Shown here: piece after piece, positions 17,971 to 26,306 of the stretch | Layout: every line of letters begins with the position of its first letter | Position numbering within the stretch: the first letter of the stretch is position 1 | From: Actinomycetales bacterium | GTDB taxonomy: Bacteria; Actinomycetota; Actinomycetes; Actinomycetales; Kineosporiaceae | NCBI GenBank assembly: GCA_012719445.1 | Contig: JAAYAH010000051.1 | Coordinates: forward strand, 1-64,000 | Direction of reading: 5' to 3' | DNA: 64,000 bases | Notes under the pieces: model-generated | What the model was told of the DNA's origin: nothing | Database searches by the model: none | Seen by the model: only the letters and a program-made list of their open reading frames with translations | Made by a program: the position numbers and the translations under genes

Positions 17971-18360
17971 TCAGTAGAAGAAGATGTTCCCGCGGGAGAT
18001 CCGGGCACACCCCGGGTTGCTCTCCACGCTGCGGTAGCTGACCGCACGGTTGAGGAATCGTCCCACGACGGTGACCTCCACCGGGTCCCAGTACGCGAGG
18101 CAGCCCATGTCCTCCAGAGGTGGGACGAACCGGATCTGGCCGTAGGCCCTGACGAGGTCGGCGCAGGCGGCCGCCGCTCTGGGATGGGTGCCCCCGGTCG
18201 GGAAGCAGGTCAGCGACACGGTGCCGCCCGGCCCGGAGACCGTGAGCGCGGTGGAGTCCGCCGGAATCAACTCCACGATCGCTGACGTGGGTGACGCGAC
18301 GGCGACGGACGCGGTCAGTGCGACCGCGACCACACCCAGCGCCGCGACGAGTCTCTTCAC
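17971..18360 (-). CDS. Secreted subtilisin-inhibitor-like protein (SSI family)
   Basis: This 129-aa protein has a Sec signal (VKRLVAALGVVAVALTASVA, cut near PTSA) and a mature domain of about 100 residues with the four SSI cysteines: LTCFP, AACADL, MGCLAY and NPGCAR, which would form two disulfides. The typical SSI phrases GGTHPRAAAAC and YWDPVEVTV are recognisable. By alignment to the Streptomyces inhibitor segment CPMVYDPV, the local CLAYWDPV places Ala at P1 and Tyr at P1'. That suggests preference for proteases accepting a small P1 residue. The GTG start has AGGAGGA six bases upstream. It is convergent with acVLRF1. Confidence 0.88.
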   Translation of the reverse strand: MKRLVAALGVVAVALTASVAVASPTSAIVELIPADSTALTVSGPGGTVSLTCFPTGGTHPRAAAACADLVRAYGQIRFVPPLEDMGCLAYWDPVEVTVVGRFLNRAVSYRSVESNPGCARISRGNIFFY

Positions 18361-18613
18361 GGGTCCTCCTCTGTCGGACAGGTGCTGTCGGTGCCAAGGG
18401 TGAATGCCCTGGTATGCCGGATATGGGCCCATGGTGGCAGGGGCTGATCCCGGCGACAAGGTCGTAACGGGAGGGATCGCGCGAGCGTCCGGGCGGCTCC
18501 GGTTGGGCCTTCCGTGTCCTGCGACGACGGACGGGTGTAGGTGACGGACCGGCTCGCCGACAACACCAGGGATGCCGGAGGAGGTCTGTGCGACGACGTA
18601 TGGGGTCGTGACG

Positions 18614-18982
18614 ATGGAAGATCGGACGAACGAGATCGCACAGCTCGGCCTCTGGCTCGAAGAGGTGGCGAGGGAGTCCACCTCGGGACGATTCACCTCC
18701 GCCCTGACCAGCAGGTGCCCGAACCGGGATCCCGAGGCGCTGACCCTGGCCGCCCAGCGGGCTCACGACCTCTCCCGTGAGTCCTACCGGCACTACCAGC
18801 TCTTCTTCGCGTCCGACCGGGACCTGGCCCGGCAGCACATGATCGCGAAGGAGTACTGGACGGCGGTCGAGCGGTTCCTCGTCCAGATGGGAGGGCGTCA
18901 GCCGGTCGACCCGGACGCGCACCCCCCGGAGCCCGAGCCGGAGCCCGAGCCCCCGGCCAAGCGCCGCTGGCTTCGCCGGTAG
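18614..18982 (+). CDS. Small helical protein of unknown function
   Basis: The 122-aa product is predicted almost entirely helical (EIAQLGLWLEEVARE, ALTLAAQRAHDLSRESYRHY) and ends in a Pro-Glu repeat, PEPEPEPEPP, and a basic tip KRRWLRR. No signal or membrane segment is seen. The ATG at 18614 has only a weak GGGG upstream; an in-frame ATG at 18572 would add 14 residues. I do not recognise the family. The downstream gene is separated by 161 bp containing short GCCGTCGCCGTCTGCC repeats. Confidence 0.65.
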   Translation: MEDRTNEIAQLGLWLEEVARESTSGRFTSALTSRCPNRDPEALTLAAQRAHDLSRESYRHYQLFFASDRDLARQHMIAKEYWTAVERFLVQMGGRQPVDPDAHPPEPEPEPEPPAKRRWLRR

Positions 18983-19131
18983 GCGCGGCGCCCCTCCCCG
19001 GCGTCGGGGCGCGGACCGGCCGCCGTCCCGTCGCCGGCCCAGCCGTCCCGTCGGTGCCGTCGCCGTCGCCGTCTGCCGTCGCCGTCTGCCGTGTCGACCG
19101 TCGGTCTCCCCGGACACCTGCCGCCCTCCGA

Positions 19132-19143
19132 TAGGGTCACAGC
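19132..19143 (+). promoter_or_regulatory. Leaderless-type -10 for the acetyltransferase
   Basis: TAGGGT at 19132-19137 ends six bases before the ATG at 19144, with no ribosome binding site between, which fits a leaderless transcript. Confidence 0.4.
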
Positions 19144-19722
19144 ATGATCACGGGGAGTGAGACGGACCGGCGGAGCCAGCGGGAGCGGATGCTGGCGGGG
19201 GACCTCTACCTCGCCGACGATCCCGAGCTGGCCGAGGACGCCCGGCGGGCGATGCGACTGATGGATGCGTTCAACCGCCTCGCCACCAGCGACACGGCCG
19301 GTCAGGCACGGATCCTGGGGCAGCTGCTCGGTGCCGTCGGTGAGGAGTCGATGATCCGTCCCCCGTTCTACTGCGACTACGGCTACCAGATCAGGATCGG
19401 TGCCCGATCCTTCGCCAACTACAACCTGACCGCCCTCGACGTCGCAGCCATCACCATCGGTGACGACGTCCTCATCGGCCCGAACGTCCAACTGCTCACC
19501 CCGACGCACCCGGTCGATCCCGAACCCCGACGGGCCAAGTACGAGGCGGCCGCACCGATCACCATCGAGGACAACGTGTGGCTCGGCGGTGGTGTCGTGG
19601 TGCTGCCCGGGGTGACCATCGGCGAGAACACCGTGGTCGGCGCGGGGGCGGTCGTGGTCAGGGACCTCCCGTCCGGCGTCGTCGCGGTCGGCAACCCGGC
19701 CCGGGTGGTCCGCTCCCTGTGA
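19144..19722 (+). CDS. Maltose/galactoside O-acetyltransferase family (LbH)
   Basis: This 192-aa protein matches Maa/NodL/LacA-type acetyl-CoA transferases. The N-terminal helical part (ERMLAGDLYLADDPELAED) is followed by a left-handed beta-helix with hexapeptide repeats (ITIGDDVLIG, ITIEDNVWLGG, VTIGENTVVGAG). The catalytic His is in TPTHPVD. The acceptor sugar or thiol is not predictable. It appears monocistronic. Confidence 0.92.
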   Translation: MITGSETDRRSQRERMLAGDLYLADDPELAEDARRAMRLMDAFNRLATSDTAGQARILGQLLGAVGEESMIRPPFYCDYGYQIRIGARSFANYNLTALDVAAITIGDDVLIGPNVQLLTPTHPVDPEPRRAKYEAAAPITIEDNVWLGGGVVVLPGVTIGENTVVGAGAVVVRDLPSGVVAVGNPARVVRSL

Positions 19723-19844
19723 GAGGGCTCATCCGTCGAGCGGGGGCGGCCCGATCGGGTCGATAAAAGATCTTTCGCTCCGCTCGGACGAGCGATTACG
19801 GTGCACGGAGTCGGAGGGCCCGGGGCGGTGGGACGAGGTGCGCG

Positions 19845-20394
19845 ATGGCGGATGGTGACGGGCTCCCGGTGACCGCTCGCGGGTACCGGGGTGAGCCGGA
19901 CTACCGGCTGGTCCGCGATTTCCTCGTGGCCACCTACCCGACGACCCCGCTCGGGATGAACTGGGAGGTCCGTCGCTGGGACGGCTGGTTCTGGGACCCT
20001 GCGGAGGACGGTGCGGCTCGGCGCACTCCCCGTGCCGACGTGCGGCTGTGGACCACCGGCGACGGCAGCCTCGTCGGGGCCGTGTTCGGCGAGGACAGCG
20101 GGGACGCGCACCTGCAGGTCCATCCCGGCCACCGCGACCTCGATACTGACCTACGACGAGCCGAACCGGCGGGCGATCGTGGAGCCCCTGTGCACCGATC
20201 CGGGGCACCAGCGCCGGGGACTGGCGGCGGCACTGCTCGCCGAGGGCATCCGCAGGGTCGTGGCACTGGGGGCGGTCGAACTGGTCCTCGGCACCGGTGA
20301 CGACGCCTGGGTGAACGCCTTCTACGCCAGGACGGGCTTCACCGAGGCGCGCCGGGTCCTCGTCCACCGGAGGCTGTTCACCCGGACAGCGTGA
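19845..20394 (+). pseudogene. Broken two-domain GNAT acetyltransferase
   Basis: Frame 1 from ATG 19845 encodes a GNAT start and an acetyl-CoA loop HLQVHPGHRDL. At about 20140-20150 the similarity jumps to another frame, which begins YDEPNRRAIVEPLCTDPGHQRRGLA and ends ARTGFTEARRVLVHRRL at 20394. Two separate pyrophosphate-binding loops are present but the segment expected between the first loop and the second domain's beta-strands is missing. The simplest reading is a double-GNAT protein that lost roughly a hundred codons and the frame. Frame 1 alone would end at 20300 with arginine-rich out-of-frame sequence. A sequencing error could explain the shift but not the missing segment. Confidence 0.75.
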
Positions 20395-20646
20395 CCTCCC
20401 GCCCGGCGCGACGGTACGGCGTGCCCTGGGCGACCAGTCGGAGACAGCGGGCCGGGCGCGCGCGTCGCGCGGGATCGCCGTCGGGGTGGCGACAGCCGTC
20501 CGCAAAATACGGAAATGTCACTCGAAATGCCGCAGGGAGATCGAAGAAATCGGTCGGCGGCCCTTTTCTTATGGCATCAGCAATGGAACCATGCCGTATC
20601 CCGAATTCAGGATCGTGATTGAACCGTGATTGAGGGGGCGCGGTTC
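20395..20646. other. AT-richer leader upstream of amidase gene
   Basis: This 252-bp gap has an AT-rich core at about 20505-20625 in otherwise GC-rich DNA. It probably contains the amidase promoter. I compared it by eye with the c-di-AMP riboswitch often found before cell-wall hydrolases and saw no match. Confidence 0.4.
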
Positions 20647-22221
20647 GTGTGCCTGCGGGCACAGAGAGGACGTGCGGTGACGGGACGGCGGCAGGGTCGG
20701 TGTGGATCGGCGAGGCGGAGAGGACGGTGGGCACTGCCGGTGGCTGTGGCCTGCGGGGTCGCGACGGCAGCCGGGACGGGACTCGCCGAGGCCGACGCCG
20801 CATCGACAGCCCCGGCCGCGGGGGAGGCGGGATCCGCGGGCTCGCCGGTGCCCGTGGTGCGATCCCTCGCCCTCCGCGATCCCACCCAGCCCCTCGTCGC
20901 CGCGACCGGCTGGGCGAGTGACAGGTCCGCCGCCGTCGCCCCGCGGGACACCAGACCCTTCAGCATGCTCGGCGTCACCTGGTCGGACCCGGAGGCGGCG
21001 ATCATGGTCGGAGCCGTCCGGGTCCGGGCTCGCTCCCTGGCCACGGGCCGATGGAGCGGCTGGCTGGAGGTCGAGACCGGTGACGAGGACCTCGCCACCG
21101 CCGAGTCGGGTGCCCGCGGCGGTACCTCACCCCTCTGGGTCGGCCCGTCCGACGGGGTGGAGGTCCAGGTGGACGGGGGGAGGAGCACTCTCCCGGCCGG
21201 GTTGCGGCTGGAGCTCGTCGACCCGGGCCGCGGGGAGCAGCCCCGGGCGACGACCTCCGTGGCATCCACCGCGACGACGAAGGCCGCCTCCGGGACGTCG
21301 GCCACGACCACGGCCGCCTCGACGGTGAAGGCTCCCACCCTGGTGTCGCGGTCGGGGTGGAAGGCCGACGAGAGCATCCGGGGAGCCGGCAACCCCTCCT
21401 ACGGGACCGCCGTCAAGGTGGTGTTCCTCCACCACACCGCGGGGACCAACTCCTACGCGTGCAGCGAGTCGGCCGCGATCGTGCGCGGTGTGTACAGCTA
21501 CCACGTCACCGGTCGCGGCTGGCGGGACATCGGCTACAACTTCCTCGTCGACAAGTGCGGCAAGATCTTCGAGGGTCGTCAGGGCGGAACCACCCGGCCC
21601 GTCGTCGGTGCCCACACCCTGGGGTTCAACAGGAACAGCGCCGGGATCGCCGTCCTCGGCACCTACAGCTCCAAGAAGGTCTCGACGGCGACCAGAGCGG
21701 CGATAGCCCACCTCGCGCTGTGGCGGCTGCGGGCATACGGCGGCAGTCCCACCGGGAAGGCCTCGCTGACCGCGAGCTCCTCGGTGGGCTCGAAGTTCGT
21801 CAAGGGGCGTTCCTACACCTTCACCCGGCTGTCCGCGCACCGGAACGCCGGGTACACGGAGTGTCCGGGAGACGCGCTGTACGGGCAGTTGTCGGGGATC
21901 AGGACCCTGGCGACGAAGGTCAGCTCGCTCGCCGTGAAGAGCATCACCGGCGCCAGGCTGAGCGGCGGGGTCTACACCGCGGGCGGCGCGATCACCGTCT
22001 CCTGGACCGTGGGCACCCCCACCCGTCTGATCACCCGGTTCCAGGTGCTCGTCGACGGGAAGGTCGTCACCACGAAGGGGCCGTCCACCAGGTCCGCGAA
22101 GATCACGTTGCGGGCCGGCAGGCACAAGGTCGCGGTCCGGGCGACCCATCTCTCCGGGGCGACGGCGACCACGGCGGCCAAGACCGTGGTCAGGAAGGTT
22201 TCGGTCAGGAAGGCGACGTAG
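20647..22221 (+). CDS. Secreted N-acetylmuramoyl-L-alanine amidase (PGRP/amidase_2 type)
   Basis: The 524-aa precursor has a twin-basic N terminus and signal segment (RWALPVAVACGVATAAG, cut near EADA), an N-terminal beta-rich domain, a Thr/Ala-rich linker (about 205-235) and a zinc amidase domain. Zinc and catalytic residues are visible in FLHHTAG, the Tyr of YNFLVDKCG, SAHRNAGYTECPGD. The C-terminal 90 residues are an Ig-like domain (ITVSWTVGTPTRLITRFQVLVDGK). It should cleave the peptide stem from glycan in the wall. The GTG at 20647 is chosen because AGGGGG lies nine bases upstream; a GTG at 20626 is possible. Confidence 0.9.
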   Translation: MCLRAQRGRAVTGRRQGRCGSARRRGRWALPVAVACGVATAAGTGLAEADAASTAPAAGEAGSAGSPVPVVRSLALRDPTQPLVAATGWASDRSAAVAPRDTRPFSMLGVTWSDPEAAIMVGAVRVRARSLATGRWSGWLEVETGDEDLATAESGARGGTSPLWVGPSDGVEVQVDGGRSTLPAGLRLELVDPGRGEQPRATTSVASTATTKAASGTSATTTAASTVKAPTLVSRSGWKADESIRGAGNPSYGTAVKVVFLHHTAGTNSYACSESAAIVRGVYSYHVTGRGWRDIGYNFLVDKCGKIFEGRQGGTTRPVVGAHTLGFNRNSAGIAVLGTYSSKKVSTATRAAIAHLALWRLRAYGGSPTGKASLTASSSVGSKFVKGRSYTFTRLSAHRNAGYTECPGDALYGQLSGIRTLATKVSSLAVKSITGARLSGGVYTAGGAITVSWTVGTPTRLITRFQVLVDGKVVTTKGPSTRSAKITLRAGRHKVAVRATHLSGATATTAAKTVVRKVSVRKAT

Positions 22222-22237
22222 GTCTCCGGGGCGACGG

Positions 22238-23191
22238 TCAGCGGTGGACCGCGTCGCAGACGACCCGGCGGGGCCGTAGCCGCACGGTCACCCGGGTCTC
22301 GGTGTCCCGGAACCCCTCGGGGGCGATGTCCCCGTAGTACCGGGACCTGCCCGTGTAGGCCCGGGTGAGCCGGTCGAGGAGGTCGACAGCCCCCTGGGTG
22401 ACCAGGGCCACGTCACCGCGGACCTCCGTCCATCGACCGGTGTCCTCCGGGTCGACGACGAGCACGGTGGCCCGCGGGTCCGCCACCAGGTTGCGGCCCT
22501 TGCGCCGTTCGAGCGTCGTCGACACCAGCACGTGGTTCCCCTCCCGGCAGCACCACACCGGCTGGGTCTGGGCCGACCCGTCGGGCAGGCGGGTGCTCAG
22601 CGCCGCCAGCAGCGGACGGTCGAAGAGGTCGAGGTGGTCGGCGGGCAGGTCGACCCCGGGGTCCGACGGCGGCCGCGGGGCCGGTGACCCGCAGGGGAGG
22701 GGCGGTGGCGTCGGCAGCTCCGGGGGAAGCGTCGGGAGCCGGTCGAGCGGAGGCGGGTCACCGGCTCCCGGCCGCGGCCGCCCCGGCCCGGTGACGATCG
22801 TGGTGGGGGTGAGCCGGAAGGCCACCGGGTGCTCCACGGCCGCGAGTTCGGCCGGGACGCAGGCGCCGAAGTAGGGGGTTGTGCCCGTGTACCGCAGTGT
22901 GAGCTCGTCGAGCAGGGCGACGGCGTCACCGTCGTCCCGCGTGACCTCCCCCCGGAGTTCGATCCACCGCTGCTCTTCCTCCGGGGCGACGATGAGCACC
23001 GTCGCCCGGGGTCGCCGGGAGAGGTTCCGTGCCTTCTGGAACTCGGCCATCGTGGACACCAGGAGGTCCTCGCCGTCGCGGCCGAACCAGACGACCGTGG
23101 ACTGGAGCCGGCCGTCCGCCTGGTGGGTGGTCAGGACCGCGACGAGCGGCCGGTCGAGCAGGTCGAGGTGGGTCGGCGGCACTGCTGGCAT
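22238..23191 (-). CDS. Tandem PPOX-class (F420/FMN split-barrel) protein
   Basis: The 317-aa protein consists of two homologous split beta-barrel domains of about 130 residues each. Each begins with HLDL-DRPL-A-L-T (residues 7-20 and about 195-208) and contains a VW segment, STxxxxxKxRNL, RATVLxV and RYTGxxxYxG or its equivalent. A Pro-rich linker of about 50 residues joins them. The family includes F420- or FMN-dependent oxidoreductases, usually single-domain homodimers, so this looks like an intramolecular pseudo-dimer. The ATG at 23191 follows AGGGGA. Substrate unknown. Confidence 0.82.
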   Translation of the reverse strand: MPAVPPTHLDLLDRPLVAVLTTHQADGRLQSTVVWFGRDGEDLLVSTMAEFQKARNLSRRPRATVLIVAPEEEQRWIELRGEVTRDDGDAVALLDELTLRYTGTTPYFGACVPAELAAVEHPVAFRLTPTTIVTGPGRPRPGAGDPPPLDRLPTLPPELPTPPPLPCGSPAPRPPSDPGVDLPADHLDLFDRPLLAALSTRLPDGSAQTQPVWCCREGNHVLVSTTLERRKGRNLVADPRATVLVVDPEDTGRWTEVRGDVALVTQGAVDLLDRLTRAYTGRSRYYGDIAPEGFRDTETRVTVRLRPRRVVCDAVHR

Positions 23192-23423
23192 CGGTGGTCC
23201 CCTGTCGAAGGCTCCGCGGCTCGGCGGATCCTCCATTCAATCGGATCGGCGTCCTGGGTCGGACCGTCCCTGCCGACGAGTCCGAGCACCCCGACGAGGA
23301 GGAGCCGTACCCGGAGGGGCGGGCGAAGGTGTCCGAACAGGTCTCCCGCCGACTCGCGGGTCGGTAGCCTGCCACGCGGTCGGCGGCGTGCGTCGCACCG
23401 TCGGCGGGAGGAGGACCCGAGCC

Positions 23424-23774
23424 GTGGGGACGTCGTTCACCACTCCGGACGTGGTGCTGCCCTATCCGGGACAGGCGGTCTTCGCCGCCGCGGTCCGCGC
23501 CCTGTCGGCACCCGGCTTCCGGGTGCTCGGCGCCGACGCCACCACGGGCGTCGTCCACGGGGAGCTGACCATGAGCCTGTGGAGCTGGGGGGAGAACCTC
23601 CGGGTCCAGGTCTGGCAGACGGATCCGGAGTCGCCGTCCAGCGTCCGGATCAGCTCCTGGCTGAAGTTCGGCCTGGTCGACTGGGGTCGCAACCGCCGCA
23701 ACGTCGAGCGGCTGCAGGCGGCGATGGCCTCGATCCTCGAGGAGGACGCCGCGGCAGGTCGCCTGTCCGGCTGA
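23424..23774 (+). CDS. Small conserved-looking protein, function unknown
   Basis: The 116-aa product starts with FTTPDVVLPYPGQAVFAAAVRAL and has the core ELTMSLWSWGENLRVQVW and SSWLKFGLVDWGRNRRNVERL. The pattern is helix, strands, then a C-terminal helix, with no signal or membrane segment. GGAGGAGG lies nine bases before the GTG. I do not recognise a named family, although the even codon use and good ribosome binding site support a real gene. Confidence 0.72.
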   Translation: MGTSFTTPDVVLPYPGQAVFAAAVRALSAPGFRVLGADATTGVVHGELTMSLWSWGENLRVQVWQTDPESPSSVRISSWLKFGLVDWGRNRRNVERLQAAMASILEEDAAAGRLSG

Positions 23775-23846
23775 CTCCCGTCCGGTGGACTCATAATCCG
23801 CTGCCGATGGGTATGAGCCGTATTCGCTATATGCGATCAGAGCTGG

Positions 23847-23876
23847 CATGTCGTTATGTGTGAAAAGAACAACATG
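23847..23876. repeat. Inverted repeat in AT-rich patch
   Basis: CATGTCGTT (23847-23855) and AACAACATG (23868-23876) pair at 8 of 9 positions. They lie in an AT-rich stretch (about 23795-23935) just upstream of the toxin-antitoxin pair. Could be a terminator for the preceding gene or a remnant of imported DNA. Confidence 0.45.
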
Positions 23877-23952
23877 TCATATCGGGGTATGTATTCGGGT
23901 GATCTCGGTTGCGAGCAGTCTGTGATGTTGTGTAGGGCGCCTCGCTTCAGGG

Positions 23953-23996
23953 TTGACGTGCTCGCTCAATTCGCTCACGATGGGTGTGGTGAGCGA
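23953..23996 (+). promoter_or_regulatory. Toxin-antitoxin promoter and operator
   Basis: TTGACG (23953-23958) and CACGAT (23976-23981) are spaced by 17 bp. A perfect inverted repeat, TCGCTCAC (23971-23978) and GTGAGCGA (23989-23996) with a 10-bp spacer, covers the -10 and probable transcription start, with an extra half site CGCTCA at 23963-23968. This layout fits autorepression by the antitoxin's HTH. Confidence 0.6.
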
Positions 23997-24006
23997 GGAG
24001 GTCGTG

Positions 24007-24528
24007 ATGACGGTACAGCCGGGGTTCGATGACCGGACCTACCTGCCGGTACCGGCGGAGCAGGGCAGCGTGCTGGATCTGGTCGCCGCGCTGAAGGCGC
24101 GGGGGCGGGACGTGGCGTCGGTGCGGCCGCGGCTGGTGCTCGGTGATGGCAGCGAGGTGGAGCTGCCGGAGCCGATGGTGGACGTGTTGGTTCAGGTGGC
24201 TGAGGCGATGCAGGCCGGGTTGGCGGTCACGGTGGCCCCGCAGCATCTGTCGCTGTCGACGCAGGAGGCCGCGGACCTGCTGGGGGTGTCGCGGATGACG
24301 GTGGTGCGGCTGCTGGAGGCCGGGCAGATCCCCTTCGACCGTCCCGGACGGCACCGCAGGATCCGGATGGCCGACCTGCTGGAGTACCGGCAGCGCCAGC
24401 GCCGCCAGGCCGAGCAAGCGTTGGCGGACATGGTCGCTGACACCGAACGCCTCGGCCTGTACGACGTCGACCCCGAGGCCGCTCGGACTGCTCTGGCTGA
24501 GGCACGGTCCCAGCGTCGGAAGGGCTGA
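24007..24528 (+). CDS. Antitoxin with excisionase-type HTH
   Basis: This 173-aa protein has an excisionase/MerR-like winged helix at about 78-130 (LSTQEAADLLGVSRMTVVRL, then EAGQIPFDRPGRHRRIRMADL). The N-terminal 75 residues and the charged helical C terminus (RQRRQAEQALADMVADTERLG) probably bind the toxin. The ATG has AGGAGG seven bases upstream. The PIN-domain toxin starts six bases after the stop, the normal antitoxin-first order of type II modules. Confidence 0.85.
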   Translation: MTVQPGFDDRTYLPVPAEQGSVLDLVAALKARGRDVASVRPRLVLGDGSEVELPEPMVDVLVQVAEAMQAGLAVTVAPQHLSLSTQEAADLLGVSRMTVVRLLEAGQIPFDRPGRHRRIRMADLLEYRQRQRRQAEQALADMVADTERLGLYDVDPEAARTALAEARSQRRKG

Positions 24529-24534
24529 GCGCTG

Positions 24535-25119
24535 GTGTTCACGGCTCTGCTGGACACCTGTGTCCTGGTGCCCAGCCTGCAACGCGACGTCCTGCTCGAA
24601 TGCGCCGCGGGAGGGGTCTACCGGCCGGTGTGGAGCGCCGCCATCCTCGACGAGCTGAGCTACACCCTCACCCGGCTGTTGACCGACCGGGGACGTTCTG
24701 CGGATGAGGTCAGCGCCTACGTCACCCGGCTGTGCCGGCAGATGGACCAGGCCTTCCCCGACGCCACCATCACCGGCTGGGAACACCTCCTGCCCACGAT
24801 CGTCGTCCCCGACCCCGACGACACCCACGTCGTCGCGGCCGCCGTCGTGGCCGGCGCCCAGTTGATCGTCACCAGCGATCAGCGTGGGTTCACCGAAGGG
24901 CTCCCGCCGGGACTGTGCACCCAGACCCCCGACGAGTTCCTCCTCGACGCCCTCGACCTCACCCCGCCCCTGGTCCTGGGCGCTGTCGACGCGGTCGCGG
25001 CCCGGACCGGTCGTCATGGACCGGCCCGCACCACGCGTGAGATCCTCGAACGCCTTCGGGCCGCCAGCACGCCGGCCTTCGCCGCCGCCGCTCTCGACCG
25101 GCTGGACGAGGCCCTCTGA
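24535..25119 (+). CDS. PIN-domain toxin (VapC-like ribonuclease)
   Basis: The 194-aa product has a PIN domain with the acidic metal-binding residues Asp7 (LLDTCVLVP), Glu40 (LDELSYTL), Asp96 (PDPDDTHV) and Asp115 (TSDQRGF). It should cleave RNA when not held by the antitoxin. It is longer than the usual 130-aa VapC because of a C-terminal helical extension (about 135-194). Coupled to the antitoxin gene by a six-base gap. Confidence 0.87.
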   Translation: MFTALLDTCVLVPSLQRDVLLECAAGGVYRPVWSAAILDELSYTLTRLLTDRGRSADEVSAYVTRLCRQMDQAFPDATITGWEHLLPTIVVPDPDDTHVVAAAVVAGAQLIVTSDQRGFTEGLPPGLCTQTPDEFLLDALDLTPPLVLGAVDAVAARTGRHGPARTTREILERLRAASTPAFAAAALDRLDEAL

Positions 25120-25700
25120 CCTGGACCGGCACACCGGCGGCGTGACACTAAACGTGACGCGAAACGGTGTCGACGGGCGGGGAAGAACGCACCCAGAGAG
25201 GACAACCCCGTAGGCAAAGTCGCAGGTAGAGGCCTCAGTCGTTCTGGACGGCTGCTCTCCCCGTCCGGTGGAGCCCAGGCCATCGGACTCCCGGCCGGTG
25301 GACTCCACCCGACGGGTGGATTGCGTCGGATCGAGGTGTCGGGTGTCCCCGGAGTCAGTACCCTGTGCGGAGATCGCCCGGAATGTGCTGCACCGACGGT
25401 GACGCGACACCGCGTGTCGTCACGGTGAGAACACTCCAGGGCAGCTGACAACACTGACGCAGGGGTGCGGGAGGTACGACGTGCAGGACGACGCACCGGC
25501 GGACGCCGTGCCACCGCTGCCCCGGAGGACGCACCCCGGGGCAGCCCTTCCGCCGATGCTGCGTCGCCCTCCGGCGCCGGAGGGCACCACCAGCGCGATG
25601 CGGGACATCCCGGTGCTGCTCAGGGTGCGGGCCCGGCTCGTCGCTCCCCAGGAGCAGCCGCGGGAGCAGGGACCCGGGATGATCGATCCCCGATAGGGAA
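25120..25700. other. 581-bp region between toxin gene and ecfT
   Basis: No gene I would defend. It holds a 13-bp palindrome GGTGGACTCCACC (25297-25309) and a hairpin at 25399-25423 (10 bp with a two-base bulge). A 71-codon reading frame at 25481-25696 has GGAGG before its GTG but a Pro/Arg-rich product, so it is left out of the genes. Confidence 0.5.
25399..25423. terminator. Hairpin downstream of toxin gene
   Basis: GTGA-CG-CGACAC (25399-25410) pairs with GTGTCG-TCAC (25414-25423) leaving a two-base bulge and a three-base loop. It is 280 bp from the toxin stop, with no T-run, so function as terminator is uncertain. Confidence 0.35.
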
Positions 25701-26303
25701 TCAGCCGTCGTCGACGCCGCGCGCCTGCAGCGCCTCGCCGAGACGGTCGGCGTGTCGCACCGTGCGGACCAGCAGCGGCACCGCGAAGGCCCGCGCGGAC
25801 CGCTCCGCCCCCCTGGCCTTGCGTGCCTGCTGGACCTGGGTGGCCAGGGCGGCGACGACCGGGATGCTGCGCACCGTGAGCGCCAGCACGAGGGCGACCC
25901 GCTCCGGGTCCACCCCGATCGGGCGCAGCGGCCGGGTCGCGGCCACGACCGCGTCCAGCAGGTCCTGCTCCCGCGTGGTCAGGGTCACCAGGGTGGCGAG
26001 ACCGACCGCGACGAGGAGCGACCCGACGAGGACGACGGCCCGGACCGGGCCGACCCACACCCCCTGGAGGACCGTCAGCGGGACCAGGAACCACAGCATC
26101 GGCCGGAGCCGGGTCCCGACCTCCAGGACCCCGACCCCGGAGACGGAACAGCCGACGAGCACCAGGGCCGCCCCGCAGAGCACCGTCACCGGGGACCGGA
26201 ACCAGAACAGCCCCACCATCAGGGCGCAGAGCACCAGCAGCTTGAGCCACACCGGGGCACGGTGCAGGACGGACGTCCCCGGGACGTAGCTGCCGAGGAT
26301 CAC
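25701..26303 (-). CDS. bioN: ECF transporter T component (BioN-like)
   Basis: EcfT (200 aa) is the membrane coupling subunit. Hydrophobic segments occur at about 17-55, 65-80 and 88-108, followed by a cytoplasmic part with the two short coupling motifs ARKARGA and LQARGVD that contact the ATPases. Length is slightly shorter than the 200-260 aa typical. The GTG lies three bases after the ecfA stop. As the last gene of the bioY operon it should complete a biotin transporter. Confidence 0.9.
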   Translation of the reverse strand: MILGSYVPGTSVLHRAPVWLKLLVLCALMVGLFWFRSPVTVLCGAALVLVGCSVSGVGVLEVGTRLRPMLWFLVPLTVLQGVWVGPVRAVVLVGSLLVAVGLATLVTLTTREQDLLDAVVAATRPLRPIGVDPERVALVLALTVRSIPVVAALATQVQQARKARGAERSARAFAVPLLVRTVRHADRLGEALQARGVDDG

Positions 26304-26306
26304 CGG

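Noticed and set aside
18572-18613. Extended start for the small helical protein
   Set aside because: The upstream ATG has AGGG directly adjacent to it, too close to act, and the extra residues look unconserved; kept as an alternative only.
20395-20646. Possible c-di-AMP riboswitch before the amidase gene
   Set aside because: I could not find the conserved ydaO core elements by eye; a covariance-model search would be decisive.
25481-25696. 71-codon plus-strand frame with GGAGG upstream
   Set aside because: Composition is Pro/Arg-rich and without homologue-like pattern; the ribosome binding site alone is not enough.
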